33,477 nt of DNA from Roseomonas acroporae (GTDB lineage: Bacteria > Pseudomonadota > Alphaproteobacteria > Acetobacterales > Acetobacteraceae): NCBI RefSeq assembly GCF_023223525.1, contig NZ_JALPRX010000040.1, positions 1-33,477 on the forward strand, written 5' to 3'. The notes under the pieces are model-generated. The model was given only the letters and a program-made list of their open reading frames with translations, searched no databases and had not been told where the DNA came from. The position numbers and the translations under genes were made by a program. Below, piece after piece: positions 7,637-16,219 of the stretch (its first letter is position 1; every line of letters starts with the position of its first letter).

Positions 7637-8500
7637 TCACTGCGACCCGGCCGGCACCGTCGTCATCGACACCTTGATGTCGAGCGGCGGCGCCGCGTAG
7701 GGCGCGGAGGTGACCAGCAGGGCGGCGCCCGTCGCGGCATAGGCCGCGGCATTGCCCTCGTTGATGCCGCCGGTGACGACGATGGCGGGGCGGTGCGCCA
7801 GCCGCTCCAGCGCGCGGACGGTCTCGGCAACCTGCTCCGGCGTCATGTGGTCGAGCTGGATGGAGTCCGCGCCCGCCTCGGCGAGCAGCAGGGCCTCCGC
7901 GGTGGTCTCCGCCTCGACGACGATGCGCCGCTCCGGCTGCGCCGCGCGCAGGCGGCCGATCCAGCCCCGCGCCGCCTCGTCGCCGAGGAAGACGCGGTGA
8001 TGCGCGAAGACGAGCATGCTCTCCGACAGGCCGAAGCGGTGCGGCGTGCAGCCCGCCGCCATCGCCGCCTTCAGCATCGCGTCCTTGGTGCCCGGCAGGT
8101 GCTTGCGCGTGCAGGCGACGGCGATTCCGGGGTTGGCCTGCCGCGCCGCCAGCAGGATGCGGCGCGCGCGCGTCGCCACGCCCGAGCTGACCTCGACCAG
8201 CACCTGCGCCGTGCGCACGGCGATCTGCAGGGCCGCGGCGTCGCCCTCGGCCACCAGCACCAGGTCGCCCTTCGCGAGCGCCTGGCCCGAGGCGACGGGG
8301 CGCTGCACCGTGTCGCAGCCCGCGAGCAGGAACAGCCGCTCCGCCTCCTCGGCGCAGCAGACGGTCATGTCGGCGCCCGCGCGCAGGAAGGCGAGGCCAC
8401 GGAGGCCGCCGATGCCGAGACCCTGCGTGGTCATGTCGCCGTAGGGGGCGTCCTCCTGCAGCATCGCCTGCAGGCGCGCGTCGGGAAGCAGGAAGAGCAT
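7637..8500 (-). CDS. modD: ModD protein, quinolinate-phosphoribosyltransferase homologue
   Basis: This 287-residue protein has the nicotinate-nucleotide pyrophosphorylase (NadC) fold and looks like the ModD branch. The N-terminal domain begins LQEDAPYGDMTTQGL (about 14-28). The barrel domain carries TRKHLPGTKDAMLKAA, RFGLSESMLVFAHH, VEAETTAEAL and SIQLDHMTPE, matching phosphate- and substrate-contact positions of the fold. ModD was named from modABCD molybdate-transport operons such as that of Rhodobacter capsulatus; its reaction is not established. The start at 8500 has a strong ribosome site (GGAGAGAGG, 6 bases away). No modABC genes are in the window, but the converging neighbour is a molybdopterin enzyme. 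A divergent NadC paralogue is the alternative, though no other nad gene is nearby. Confidence 0.82.
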   Translation of the reverse strand: MLFLLPDARLQAMLQEDAPYGDMTTQGLGIGGLRGLAFLRAGADMTVCCAEEAERLFLLAGCDTVQRPVASGQALAKGDLVLVAEGDAAALQIAVRTAQVLVEVSSGVATRARRILLAARQANPGIAVACTRKHLPGTKDAMLKAAMAAGCTPHRFGLSESMLVFAHHRVFLGDEAARGWIGRLRAAQPERRIVVEAETTAEALLLAEAGADSIQLDHMTPEQVAETVRALERLAHRPAIVVTGGINEGNAAAYAATGAALLVTSAPYAAPPLDIKVSMTTVPAGSQ

Positions 8501-8794
8501 GCTGTACCTCTCTCCGGCGAAGGCGGCGTGCCGCCCTTGCCGCGAATGGCCGGTCCGATGGCCGGCGCGCGGCGGTACTGCGCCGCGCCGCCCCACCGGT
8601 CGGTCCATGCCACGGTGCCGGGGCGCGGCAAAGCGGCAATGCCGCCCCGGACCGGCCGGGGACGCCCTGCCGGCGGCGATCCGCGCCGGGGCCGGCCGCC
8701 CCGTGACCGAATCCGGATTGGATGGCAGGCAGCGGAGTGCGGCCGGGGCGCCCCGGCGCCATGCTGCGTGCCGAGGTTGCGGAAGAGGAGCGGG
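8501..8794. other. Divergent modD-ada intergenic region
   Basis: The 294 bases between the modD and ada starts should hold both promoters. I find no clear -35/-10 pair and no match to the E. coli Ada box. A perfect 10-bp palindrome AATCCGGATT lies at 8710-8719, about 80 bases before ada, and is the only compact operator-like signal. The rest is GC-rich with repeated short GGCCGG words. Confidence 0.3.
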
Positions 8795-9955
8795 ATGATG
8801 GTTGCGCGACCGGCTACGGCATCCGGGGCCACGACATCCGGGGCCACCACATCCGGGATGGGGCGGATCGGGGAGGCCGTGCCAGCCGCCACGCCGCCCG
8901 ATGCCGGTCCGGACACCGCGCGGGACCCGCGCTGGGCGCGCATCCTGGCGCGCGATCCGGCCGCCGACGGCGCGTTCTGGTACTCGGTGACGAGCACGGG
9001 CGTCTATTGCCGCCCCTCCTGCCCCTCGCGCGCCGCCAACCCGGCCAATGTCCGCCTGCACGACACGCTGGCCGAGGCGCGCGCCACCGGCTGCCGCCCC
9101 TGCCGCCGCTGCCGGCCCGACGATCCCTCCGCCGCGTCCCGCGACGCCGCGCTGGTGGCCGCGGCCTGCCGGGCCATCGATTCGGCCGAGGAGCCGCCCG
9201 CCCTCGCCGCGCTGGCCGCCGCCGCCGGGCGCAGCCCCTCGCACTTCCACCGCCTGTTCAAGGCCGCGACCGGCCTGACCCCGCGTGCCTACGCGGCCAG
9301 CCAGCGCGCGCGCCGGCTGCGCGAGGGGCTGGGCACCGGCCGCACCGTCACCGAGGCGGCACACGCGGCCGGCTACGGCTCCAGCGGCCGCTTCTACGAG
9401 GGCGCGGCGGCGGCGCTGGGCATGCGGCCGGGTGCCTACCGCGCCGGCGGCGAGGGCGCCGAGATCCGCTACGCCATCGGCGCCTGCTCGCTCGGCGCGG
9501 TGCTGGTGGCGAGCAGCGGGCGCGGCGTCTGCGCCATCCTGCTGGGCGACGAGCCGGAGGCGCTGCGCCGGGACCTCGCGCGGCGCTTCCCGCGGGCCCG
9601 GCTGGTCAGCGGCGATGCCGGCTACGAGGCGACGGTGGCGCGCGTGGTGGCCTTCGTCGAGCGGCCGGGCCTCGGGCTGGACCTGCCGCTGGACCTGCGC
9701 GGCACGGCGTTCCAGGCCCGGGTCTGGGCGGCGCTGCGCGAGGTGCCGGCGGGCGCCACCGTCACCTACGCCGAGATCGCGCGACGGCTGGGCCTGCCGC
9801 GAGCGGCGCGTGCCGTGGCCGGCGCCTGCGCGGCCAATCCGCTGGCCGTGGCGGTGCCCTGCCACCGCGTGGTGCGCGGCGACGGCTCGCTTTCCGGCTA
9901 CCGCTGGGGCGTCGCGCGCAAGCGGGCGCTGCTGCGGCAGGAGGCGGAGGGGTAG
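8795..9955 (+). CDS. ada: Bifunctional methylphosphotriester/O6-methylguanine DNA repair regulator Ada
   Basis: This 386-residue protein has the three Ada modules in order. The N-terminal Zn/methylphosphotriester domain has C72, C76, C100 and C103 (YCRPSCPSR and GCRPCRRC); C72 is the expected methyl acceptor. An AraC-type helix-turn-helix domain (about 115-215) contains SPSHFHRLFKAATGLTPRAY. The C-terminal O6-alkylguanine-DNA methyltransferase domain (about 224-386) has acceptor C356 in PCHRVVRGDGSLSGYRWG. In the characterised family, self-methylation turns the protein into an activator of its own and other repair genes. ATG codons at 8795 and 8798 follow a good ribosome site (AGAGGAG). The first 45 residues are an extra, low-complexity extension containing a 15-bp tandem repeat. 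No alkB or alkA gene is adjacent. Confidence 0.92.
   Translation: MMVARPATASGATTSGATTSGMGRIGEAVPAATPPDAGPDTARDPRWARILARDPAADGAFWYSVTSTGVYCRPSCPSRAANPANVRLHDTLAEARATGCRPCRRCRPDDPSAASRDAALVAAACRAIDSAEEPPALAALAAAAGRSPSHFHRLFKAATGLTPRAYAASQRARRLREGLGTGRTVTEAAHAAGYGSSGRFYEGAAAALGMRPGAYRAGGEGAEIRYAIGACSLGAVLVASSGRGVCAILLGDEPEALRRDLARRFPRARLVSGDAGYEATVARVVAFVERPGLGLDLPLDLRGTAFQARVWAALREVPAGATVTYAEIARRLGLPRAARAVAGACAANPLAVAVPCHRVVRGDGSLSGYRWGVARKRALLRQEAEG
8820..8857. repeat. 15-bp tandem repeat inside the 5' end of ada
   Basis: Units at 8820-8834 and 8835-8849 differ at one base, and a partial third unit (CATCCGGG) fills 8850-8857. Fifteen bases keep the frame, giving the peptide SGATTSGATTSG. The repeat sits in the non-conserved N-terminal extension of Ada, so the true start may be further downstream, or the extension may be an expandable linker. 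Confidence 0.8.
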
Positions 9956-10025
9956 GGGCCGGGCCGGGGGCGAAGGGCAAGGCCCTTCCGGGATCCCCCG
10001 GTCGTTCAGGATCGGCCGATGCGCC

Positions 10026-11291
10026 TCAGCCCCGCCGCACCAGCGGGCAGTCGCCTTCCGACAGCGGCCGGAACGCCTGGTCGCCGGGAATGGTGCGCAC
10101 CACCTCCAGCAGGTCCCACTCGCCGCGCGAATCCTGCGGCCGCTTGGCGCGCATCAGGTACATGTCGCGGATCACGCGGCCATCCTCGCGGATGCGGCCG
10201 TTCGTGGTCATGAAGTCCTCGATCGGCGTCGCCCGCATCCGCGCCATCACCGGCTCGGCCGCGTCGGTGCCGGCATCGCGCACCGCCTTCAGGTAGTGGG
10301 TGACGGCGCCCCACATGCTGGCCTGCATCATGGTGGGCGGCCGGCCGTGGAGCCGCGCGAAGCGCTCCGAGAAGGCGCGGGTGCGCTCGTTCTGGTCCCA
10401 GTAGTAGGCCTCGGTGAACACCATTCCCTGCGCCGTGGGCAGGCCGATCGCCTTGATGTTGGTGATCAGGCACAGCATCGCCGCCGGCTGGATGCCGCGC
10501 CGCATCAGGCCGAACTCGCTCATCTGCTTGACGGCGTTGATGAAGTCCGTCCCCGCCAGGGCGAGCCCCACCGCCTGGGCGCCGGACTGCGCGGCACGCA
10601 GGATGTGCGCGGAGTAGTCCGCCTCGCCGAGCGGCACGCGCGAGGCGCCGAGCATCTCGCCGCCCTGCGCGCGCACCATCGCCGCGCCGTTCTGCTCCAG
10701 CGAGTGGCCGAAGGCGTAGTCCGAGGTGATGAAGAACCAGCGCTTCTTCCCCTCGCCGGTGAGCGCGGTGACGGTGGCGCGGGCCAGGGCGTAGTTGTCG
10801 TAGAGCCAGTGGACGCCGAGGGGCGAGCAGGCCTTGCCGGTCAGTTCCGTGGTGCCGGCGCCGACGGTGACGCTGATGCGGCCCTTCTCGCGCGAGAGTT
10901 GCTGCACCGCGATGGCGACGGCGGAGCTGCCGAGGCCGAAGATCGCGTCCACCCGCTCCTGGTCGTACCAGCGGCGGGCGATGCCCATGCCGACATCGGG
11001 CTTGTTCTGCAGGTCGCCATGGACCAGCTCGATCGGGGAATCGCCGACCCGGCCGCCGAAATCCTCGATCGCCATGCGGGCGGCGACCACGTCGCCCATG
11101 CCCTGCTGGTCGGCGTAGGGGCCGGACATGTCGTCCAGCACGCCGATCTTCACCACGTTGTCGGAACGCTGTGCCAGCGCCCGCCCGGCGGGCCAGATCG
11201 CGGCGGCGGCGAGGCCGGCGGCCAGCACGCCGCGCCGGCGGATCGCGCCGGATGCGTCAGGCAGCAGCCGCTGCCCGGTCGGAACGGTCAT
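10026..11291 (-). CDS. ABC transporter substrate-binding protein, branched-chain amino acid type
   Basis: This 421-residue periplasmic type I solute-binding protein (Peripla_BP_6, LivJ-like) shows a signal sequence around residues 17-41 with RRRGVLAAGLAAAAIWPAGRALA. The twin-arginine-like start and AxA cleavage site suggest Tat or Sec export. The mature part opens VVKIGVLDDMSGPYADQQG, typical of the family, and has WFFITSDYAFGHSLEQ and VGLALAGTDFINAVKQ from the two lobes. Many alphaproteobacterial members bind aromatic acids, urea or amides rather than leucine. No permease or ATPase genes adjoin it, so it is an orphan whose partners are elsewhere. The ATG at 11291 has GGGAGA 9 bases upstream. 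It follows the MHS transporter on the same strand after 174 bases. Confidence 0.88.
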   Translation of the reverse strand: MTVPTGQRLLPDASGAIRRRGVLAAGLAAAAIWPAGRALAQRSDNVVKIGVLDDMSGPYADQQGMGDVVAARMAIEDFGGRVGDSPIELVHGDLQNKPDVGMGIARRWYDQERVDAIFGLGSSAVAIAVQQLSREKGRISVTVGAGTTELTGKACSPLGVHWLYDNYALARATVTALTGEGKKRWFFITSDYAFGHSLEQNGAAMVRAQGGEMLGASRVPLGEADYSAHILRAAQSGAQAVGLALAGTDFINAVKQMSEFGLMRRGIQPAAMLCLITNIKAIGLPTAQGMVFTEAYYWDQNERTRAFSERFARLHGRPPTMMQASMWGAVTHYLKAVRDAGTDAAEPVMARMRATPIEDFMTTNGRIREDGRVIRDMYLMRAKRPQDSRGEWDLLEVVRTIPGDQAFRPLSEGDCPLVRRG

Positions 11292-11411
11292 TCTCGTCGT
11301 CTCCCGTCTCGCGGCGCCGGTCGGTCGGAGGGGCCGACGCGCCGGGCCGCATTGCGGGAGAGTGTAGCGCGGATCCCGGGCCGCCGTGCCAGTGGCGTGG
11401 GCCGGGTACCG

Positions 11412-11432
11412 GGGCCGGGGCGCGCCCGGCCC
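11412..11432. terminator. GC hairpin downstream of the MHS transporter gene
   Basis: GGGCCGGG at 11412-11419 pairs perfectly with CCCGGCCC at 11425-11432 (loop GCGCG). It begins 34 bases beyond the transporter stop on the minus strand. There is no T-run, so it may be only a partial or Rho-assisted terminator between transporter and binding-protein genes. Confidence 0.3.
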
Positions 11433-11465
11433 GGACGGCGGAAGGGAGCCGGCGGGGGAGGGCGC

Positions 11466-12797
11466 CTACTCGTTCTCGCCGCGGCGCGCGAGCTCGCGGT
11501 TGGCGCCGAGCGCCACCAGGGTCGCGATGGCGCCCGAGAGCAGGTAGATGCCCGAGGAGACCAGGCCGAAGCGGCTGGAGAGGAACAGCGCCACCAGCGG
11601 CGCGAAGCCCGCCCCGAACAGCCAGGCGAGATCCGTGGTCAGCGCCGAGCCGGTGTAGCGGTGCCGCTGCGGGAACTCCGAGGAGAGGCTGCCCGAGGCC
11701 TGGCCGAAGCAGAGGCCGAGCAGGGCGAAGCCGAGCAGCATGTAGGCGACCTCGCCGGCCCGGCCGCCGTAGAGGAACTGCGGCGCGAAGCCGCTGAAGG
11801 CCGCGATCAGCACGGCGCAGCCGGCCAGCACCGTGCGCCGGCCGAAGCGGTCCGCCAGCAGGCCGGAGAGGACGATCGTCACGACGCCGAGCGCCGCCGC
11901 CTCCGCCTCCAGCACCAGGAAGCGCACCGGCGTCTCCTGGGTGAACAGGTACACCCAGGAGAGCGGGAACACCGTCACCATGTGGAACATGGCGAAGCTG
12001 GCCAGCGGCGCGAAGGCGCCCAGCACCACGGTGCGCCAGGTGCGGCGCAGCGTCTCGGAGACCGGCGCGGGGGCGAGGGTGCGGCTGTGGAACAGCTCCG
12101 TGTACTCGGGCGTGACCACGATGCGCAGCCGGGCGAACAGCGCCACCACGTTGATCGCGAAGGCCACGAAGAAGGGGTAGCGCCAGCCCCAGGAGAGGAA
12201 GTCCTCGGCCGGCAGCAGGTCGATGAAGAAGGCGAAGAGGAGGCTGGCCACGATCAGGCCGAGCGGCGCGCCGAGCTGGGGCACCATCGCGTACCAGCCG
12301 CGCTGCGCCCGGGGGGCCATCAGCGCCAGCAGCGAGGCGAGGCCGTCCCAGGTGCCGCCGAGCGCCACGCCCTGGCCCATGCGCAGCAGCGCCAGCAGCA
12401 GCACGGCCTTGTAGCCGATCTGGTCGTAGCCGGGCAGGAAGGCGATCGAGGCGGTGGAGCCGCCCAGCAGGAACAGCGCGATGGTCAGCTTCGTGCCGCG
12501 CCCGTAGATCCGGTCCACCGTCATGAAGATCAGCGTGCCGACGGGCCGCGCGATGAAGGCCAGCGCGAAGACCGCGAAGGAGTGGAGCGTCCCCGTCAGC
12601 GGGTCGGTGTAGGAGAAGAACACCCTCGGGAAGACCAGGACCGAGGCGATCGCGTAGACGAAGAAGTCGAAGAACTCCGAGGTGCGGCCGATGACCACGC
12701 CGATGGAGATCTCGCCGGGCGTGACGCGGTGCTCGTCGGCGTGCAGGACACGGGCGTCGCGCTCGGCGGCGGTGGCTTCGGCAGGGTGGGCGTTCAT
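11466..12797 (-). CDS. MFS transporter, metabolite:H+ symporter (MHS) family
   Basis: This 443-residue inner-membrane transporter has about 12 hydrophobic segments. It resembles the MHS branch (ShiA/ProP/KgtP relatives): IGVVIGRTSEFFDFFVYAIAS in segment 1, the loop motif DRIYGRGTKLTIALF (about 93-107), RMGQGVALGGTWDGLASLL in segment 4, and the second loop LLADRFGRRTVL in the C-terminal half. The segment 4 motif is usually GGEWGGA and here reads GGTWDGLA, a visible departure that may affect specificity. Substrates of the family include organic acids, shikimate and betaine. The ATG at 12797 is preceded by TATAGA only 5 bases away, hinting at a leaderless transcript. It is divergent from cyoA. 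Confidence 0.88.
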   Translation of the reverse strand: MNAHPAEATAAERDARVLHADEHRVTPGEISIGVVIGRTSEFFDFFVYAIASVLVFPRVFFSYTDPLTGTLHSFAVFALAFIARPVGTLIFMTVDRIYGRGTKLTIALFLLGGSTASIAFLPGYDQIGYKAVLLLALLRMGQGVALGGTWDGLASLLALMAPRAQRGWYAMVPQLGAPLGLIVASLLFAFFIDLLPAEDFLSWGWRYPFFVAFAINVVALFARLRIVVTPEYTELFHSRTLAPAPVSETLRRTWRTVVLGAFAPLASFAMFHMVTVFPLSWVYLFTQETPVRFLVLEAEAAALGVVTIVLSGLLADRFGRRTVLAGCAVLIAAFSGFAPQFLYGGRAGEVAYMLLGFALLGLCFGQASGSLSSEFPQRHRYTGSALTTDLAWLFGAGFAPLVALFLSSRFGLVSSGIYLLSGAIATLVALGANRELARRGENE

Positions 12798-12952
12798 CCG
12801 GATCTATACCCCGGCGCGATTGTGTTGATGCGTCAACGCCCTGATACCCCGGGCCGTCGTGTGAAGCGCGCCTCTGACAGATGCCCGGCAGGCGGGGGAT
12901 TGGACAAAATGTCCCATGGGCCGCGGCGCGCGGGAAGGCTACGGCACGCGCC
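12798..12952. promoter_or_regulatory. Divergent MHS transporter / cyoA control region
   Basis: This 155-base gap must contain the cyo promoter. On the minus strand, a -10-like TATAGA (12808-12803) ends 5 bases before the transporter ATG. Two short inverted repeats stand out: GTTGA (12824-12828) with TCAAC (12833-12837), spacer TGCG; and GGACA (12902-12906) with TGTCC (12910-12914), spacer AAA. Either could bind a dimeric regulator of the oxidase operon. The first looks like an FNR/CRP-type half-site pair but has 4 rather than 6 bases between TTGA and TCAA. No convincing forward -35/-10 pair was found. Confidence 0.35.
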
Positions 12953-14182
12953 ATGATGCCAAAGCCCCTCCCCCCCGGGCGGTTCCTGCGCCTGGGCAGC
13001 CTCCTCGCCCTTCCCGCGCTGCTCGGTGGCTGCAATCTCGTCGTGCTGCGGCCGGCCGGGGACGTGGCGCAGCAGCAGGGGGACCTGGTGGTGATCTCCA
13101 CCATCCTCATGCTGATCATCATCGTCCCGGTGATGGCGCTCACGGCGTTCTTCGCCTGGCGCTACCGGGCGGCCAACACCCAGGCCCGCTACGAGCCGGA
13201 ATGGTCGCACTCGACCGGCCTCGAGCTGGTGATCTGGGCGGCGCCGCTGCTGATCATCATCTGCCTCGGGGCGATCACCTGGGCGGGCACGCACCTGCTC
13301 GACCCCTTCCGGCCGCTGGCGCGCACCGCGCCGGGGCAGCCGGTGGCGGCGGGGACGCAGCCGCTCGAGGTGCAGGTGGTGGCGCTCGACTGGAAGTGGC
13401 TGTTCATCCTGCCCGAGCAGGGCATCGCCACGGTGAACGAGCTGGCCGCCCCGGTGGACCGGCCGATCCGTTTCCGGATCTCCTCCTCCTCGGTGATGAA
13501 CTCCTTCTACATCCCCGCCCTGGCCGGCCAGATCTACGCCATGCCGGGGATGGAATCGCGGCTGCACGCGGTGATCAACCGCCCCGGCGAGTTCACCGGC
13601 TTCTCGGCCAACTACAGCGGCGCCGGCTTCTCGCAGATGCGCTTCGCCTTCCGCGGCCTGGACCAGGCGGGCTTCGACCGCTGGGTGGCCGAGGCGCGGT
13701 CGGGCAATGGCGGGACCCTGGACCGCGCCGCCTACCTGGAGCTGGAGCGCCCGAGCGAGGCCGCGCCGGTGCGCCGCTTCGCCGCGGTGGAGCCCGGCCT
13801 GTTCGACGCGGTGGTCGGCATGTGCGTCGAGGCCGGCACGATGTGCCTGCACCAGATGGCCGCGATCGACGCGCGCGGCGGGCTCGGCCTCGCGGGGCTC
13901 GCCAACCTGCGCCCCGTCGCCGCCGCGGACCCGCCTTCCGGCGGGGCCGGGGCGGGCAGGCAGCCCGGCGGGGCGCGGCGCGCGGTCGCCGCCCTCTGCG
14001 CCATCCCCGAGGCGCCGGCCGCCGTGGCCGCCGCCGGCCCGGCCGCGGGCGCCACGCCCGCGCGCTCCCGGCCGGCCAGCCTCGCGCCGCTCGCCGGCGC
14101 CGGCCTGCCCATCCCGGGCCGGTCGCACCCCGCCGAATTCACGGCGCTGCCGCCGCGGCCCGCCGACCAGCCCGAATCCTGA
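12953..14182 (+). CDS. cyoA: Cytochrome bo-type ubiquinol oxidase subunit II
   Basis: The predicted protein has 409 residues. A lipoprotein signal ends in the lipobox LLGGC (acylated Cys27). Two membrane helices follow (about 45-67 and 88-110), with a periplasmic cupredoxin domain at about 125-235. The segment that carries the CuA ligands in cytochrome c oxidases reads [16 protein letters not shown] and has no Cys ligands, as expected for a quinol oxidase. The ATG at 12953 (or 12956) is chosen because it places the lipobox correctly; an ATG at 12881 would spoil the signal. The last 90 or so residues are an Ala/Pro/Gly-rich tail beyond the E. coli CyoA length (315). It opens a seven-gene rightward cluster and is separated by 19 bases from cyoB. 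Confidence 0.92.
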   Translation: MMPKPLPPGRFLRLGSLLALPALLGGCNLVVLRPAGDVAQQQGDLVVISTILMLIIIVPVMALTAFFAWRYRAANTQARYEPEWSHSTGLELVIWAAPLLIIICLGAITWAGTHLLDPFRPLARTAPGQPVAAGTQPLEVQVVALDWKWLFILPEQGIATVNELAAPVDRPIRFRISSSSVMNSFYIPALAGQIYAMPGMESRLHAVINRPGEFTGFSANYSGAGFSQMRFAFRGLDQAGFDRWVAEARSGNGGTLDRAAYLELERPSEAAPVRRFAAVEPGLFDAVVGMCVEAGTMCLHQMAAIDARGGLGLAGLANLRPVAAADPPSGGAGAGRQPGGARRAVAALCAIPEAPAAVAAAGPAAGATPARSRPASLAPLAGAGLPIPGRSHPAEFTALPPRPADQPES

Positions 14183-14201
14183 GCCCGGACGAAGCACCAC
14201 C

Positions 14202-16217
14202 ATGGCCGTCTCGCACCTCGCCGAGGCAGACCCGATCTTCGGGCGCCTCTCCTTCGCGGCCCTGCCGCTGCACGAGCCCATCCTGATCGTGACCTTCCTG
14301 GCCGTCGCCGCGGGCGGCGCCGCCGGGCTCTACCTCCTCACGAAGTTCCGCCTCTGGGGCTACCTGTGGAAGGAGTGGTTCACCAGCGTGGACCACAAGC
14401 GGATCGGGATCATGTACATGATCCTCGGCATCGTCATGCTGGTGCGCGGCTTCGCCGACGCCATCATGATGCGCATCCAGCAGGCGATCGCCTTCGGCGG
14501 CTCCGAGGGCTACCTGCCGGCGCACCACTACGACCAGGTGTTCACCGCGCACGGCGTCATCATGATCTTCTTCGTGGCCATGCCGCTGGTCACGGGCCTG
14601 ATGAACTACGTCATGCCGCTGCAGATCGGCGCGCGCGACGTCTCCTTCCCGTTCCTGAACAATTTCAGCTTCTGGATGACGCTCGGCGGCGCCGTGCTGG
14701 TGATGATGTCGCTCTTCGTGGGCGAGTTCGCGCGCACCGGCTGGCTGGCCTACCCGCCGCTCTCGGGGCTGGAGGCGAGCCCGGACGTGGGGGTGGACTA
14801 CTACATCTGGGCGCTGCAGGTGGCGGGCGTGGGCACCACGCTGTCGGGCATCAACCTGATCTGCACGATCATCAAGATGCGCGCCCCGGGCATGACCATG
14901 ATGAAGATGCCCGTCTTCACCTGGACCGCGCTCTGCACCAACGTGCTGATCGTCGCCACCTTCCCGGTGCTGACCGCCGTGCTGGTGCTGCTCTCGCTCG
15001 ACCGCTACGTGGGGACGCACTTCTTCACGTCCGAGCTGGGCGGCAACCCGATGATGTACGTCAACCTCATCTGGATCTGGGGCCACCCGGAGGTCTACAT
15101 CCTGATCCTGCCGATCTTCGGCGTGTTCTCGGAGGTGACCTCGACCTTCTGCGGCAAGCGCCTGTTCGGCTACACCTCCATGGTGTACGCGACGGTGTGC
15201 ATCACGATCCTCTCCTACATCGTGTGGCTGCACCACTTCTTCACGATGGGGTCGGGGGCGAGCGTCAACAGCTTCTTCGGCATCACCACCATGGTGATCT
15301 CGATCCCCACGGGCGCCAAGCTGTTCAACTGGCTCTTCACCATGTACCGCGGCCGCATCCGCTTCGAGCTGCCGATGATGTGGACCATCGCCTTCATGCT
15401 CACCTTCGTGGTGGGCGGCATGACGGGCGTGCTGCTGGCGGTGCCGCCGGCCGACTTCGTGCTGCACAACTCCCTGTTCCTGATCGCGCACTTCCACAAC
15501 GTCATCATCGGCGGCGTGGTGTTCGGCCTGTTCGCCGCCATGGGGTACTGGTTCCCCAAGGCCTTCGGCTTCCGGCTGGACCCGTACTGGGGCAAGGTCT
15601 CCTTCTGGTGCTGGCTGGTCGGCTACTGGCTGGCCTTCACCCCGCTCTACGTGCTCGGCCTGATGGGCGTCACGCGCCGCATGCGGGTGTTCGACGACCC
15701 CTCCCTGCAGATCTGGTTCGTCATCGCCTGCCTCGGCGCCTTCGTGATCGCGGGCGGCATCGCCGCCTTCCTGATGCAGATCTACGTCAGCATCCGCGAC
15801 CGCGAGCGGCTGCGCGACACGACCGGCGACCCGTGGGGCGGCCGCACGCTGGAGTGGTCCACCTCCTCGCCGCCGCCGGACTACAACTTCGCCTTCACCC
15901 CGGTGATCCATGACCTGGACGCCTGGTACGACATGAAGCGCCGCGGCTTCCAGCGCCCGGCCGAGGGCTTCCGCCCCATCCACATGCCCAGGAGCACCGG
16001 CGCGGGGGTGATCCTGGCGGGGCTCAGCACGCTCTTCGGCTTCGCGATGATCTGGTACATCTGGTGGCTCGCCGCCGCCAGCCTCGCGGCCGTGGTGCTC
16101 GGCGCCATCATCCACACCTTCAACTACCACCGCGACTACTACATCCCCGCCGAGACGGTGGTCGCGACGGAGCGGGCGCGGGCCATGCAGATGGCCGCCA
16201 CGGCCGCGGCGGAGTGA
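14202..16217 (+). CDS. cyoB: Cytochrome bo-type ubiquinol oxidase subunit I
   Basis: This 671-residue catalytic haem-copper subunit is almost exactly the family length, with about 15 membrane helices. Ligand positions are all present and offset by +11 from E. coli CyoB: low-spin haem His117 and His432, high-spin haem His430, CuB His295, His344 and His345, and the cross-linkable Tyr299 within [12 protein letters not shown] (Glu297 is the proton-channel acid). Ubiquinol-site residues Arg82 and Asp86 occur in [10 protein letters not shown]. It oxidises ubiquinol, reduces oxygen to water and pumps protons. The ATG at 14202 begins [18 protein letters not shown]. Haem type (bo3 or ba3) cannot be told from the sequence, and no cyoE (haem O synthase) follows. 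Confidence 0.97.
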   Translation: MAVSHLAEADPIFGRLSFAALPLHEPILIVTFLAVAAGGAAGLYLLTKFRLWGYLWKEWFTSVDHKRIGIMYMILGIVMLVRGFADAIMMRIQQAIAFGGSEGYLPAHHYDQVFTAHGVIMIFFVAMPLVTGLMNYVMPLQIGARDVSFPFLNNFSFWMTLGGAVLVMMSLFVGEFARTGWLAYPPLSGLEASPDVGVDYYIWALQVAGVGTTLSGINLICTIIKMRAPGMTMMKMPVFTWTALCTNVLIVATFPVLTAVLVLLSLDRYVGTHFFTSELGGNPMMYVNLIWIWGHPEVYILILPIFGVFSEVTSTFCGKRLFGYTSMVYATVCITILSYIVWLHHFFTMGSGASVNSFFGITTMVISIPTGAKLFNWLFTMYRGRIRFELPMMWTIAFMLTFVVGGMTGVLLAVPPADFVLHNSLFLIAHFHNVIIGGVVFGLFAAMGYWFPKAFGFRLDPYWGKVSFWCWLVGYWLAFTPLYVLGLMGVTRRMRVFDDPSLQIWFVIACLGAFVIAGGIAAFLMQIYVSIRDRERLRDTTGDPWGGRTLEWSTSSPPPDYNFAFTPVIHDLDAWYDMKRRGFQRPAEGFRPIHMPRSTGAGVILAGLSTLFGFAMIWYIWWLAAASLAAVVLGAIIHTFNYHRDYYIPAETVVATERARAMQMAATAAAE

Positions 16218-16219
16218 CC

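Noticed and set aside
10026-12797. Calling the MHS transporter and the binding protein one uptake system
   Set aside because: MHS carriers do not use periplasmic binding proteins of the ABC type. The genes are 174 bases apart with a hairpin between them, and no ABC permease or ATPase is present.
12824-12837. FNR/CRP-type box upstream of cyoA
   Set aside because: TTGA and TCAA are 4 bases apart instead of 6, so the consensus geometry is not met. Kept only as a generic inverted repeat.
13707-14201. Upstream extension of the cyoB frame
   Set aside because: The extra 165 residues are an out-of-frame reading of the cyoA end. The ATG at 14202 gives the family length, with all ligands offset by 11 from E. 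coli CyoB.
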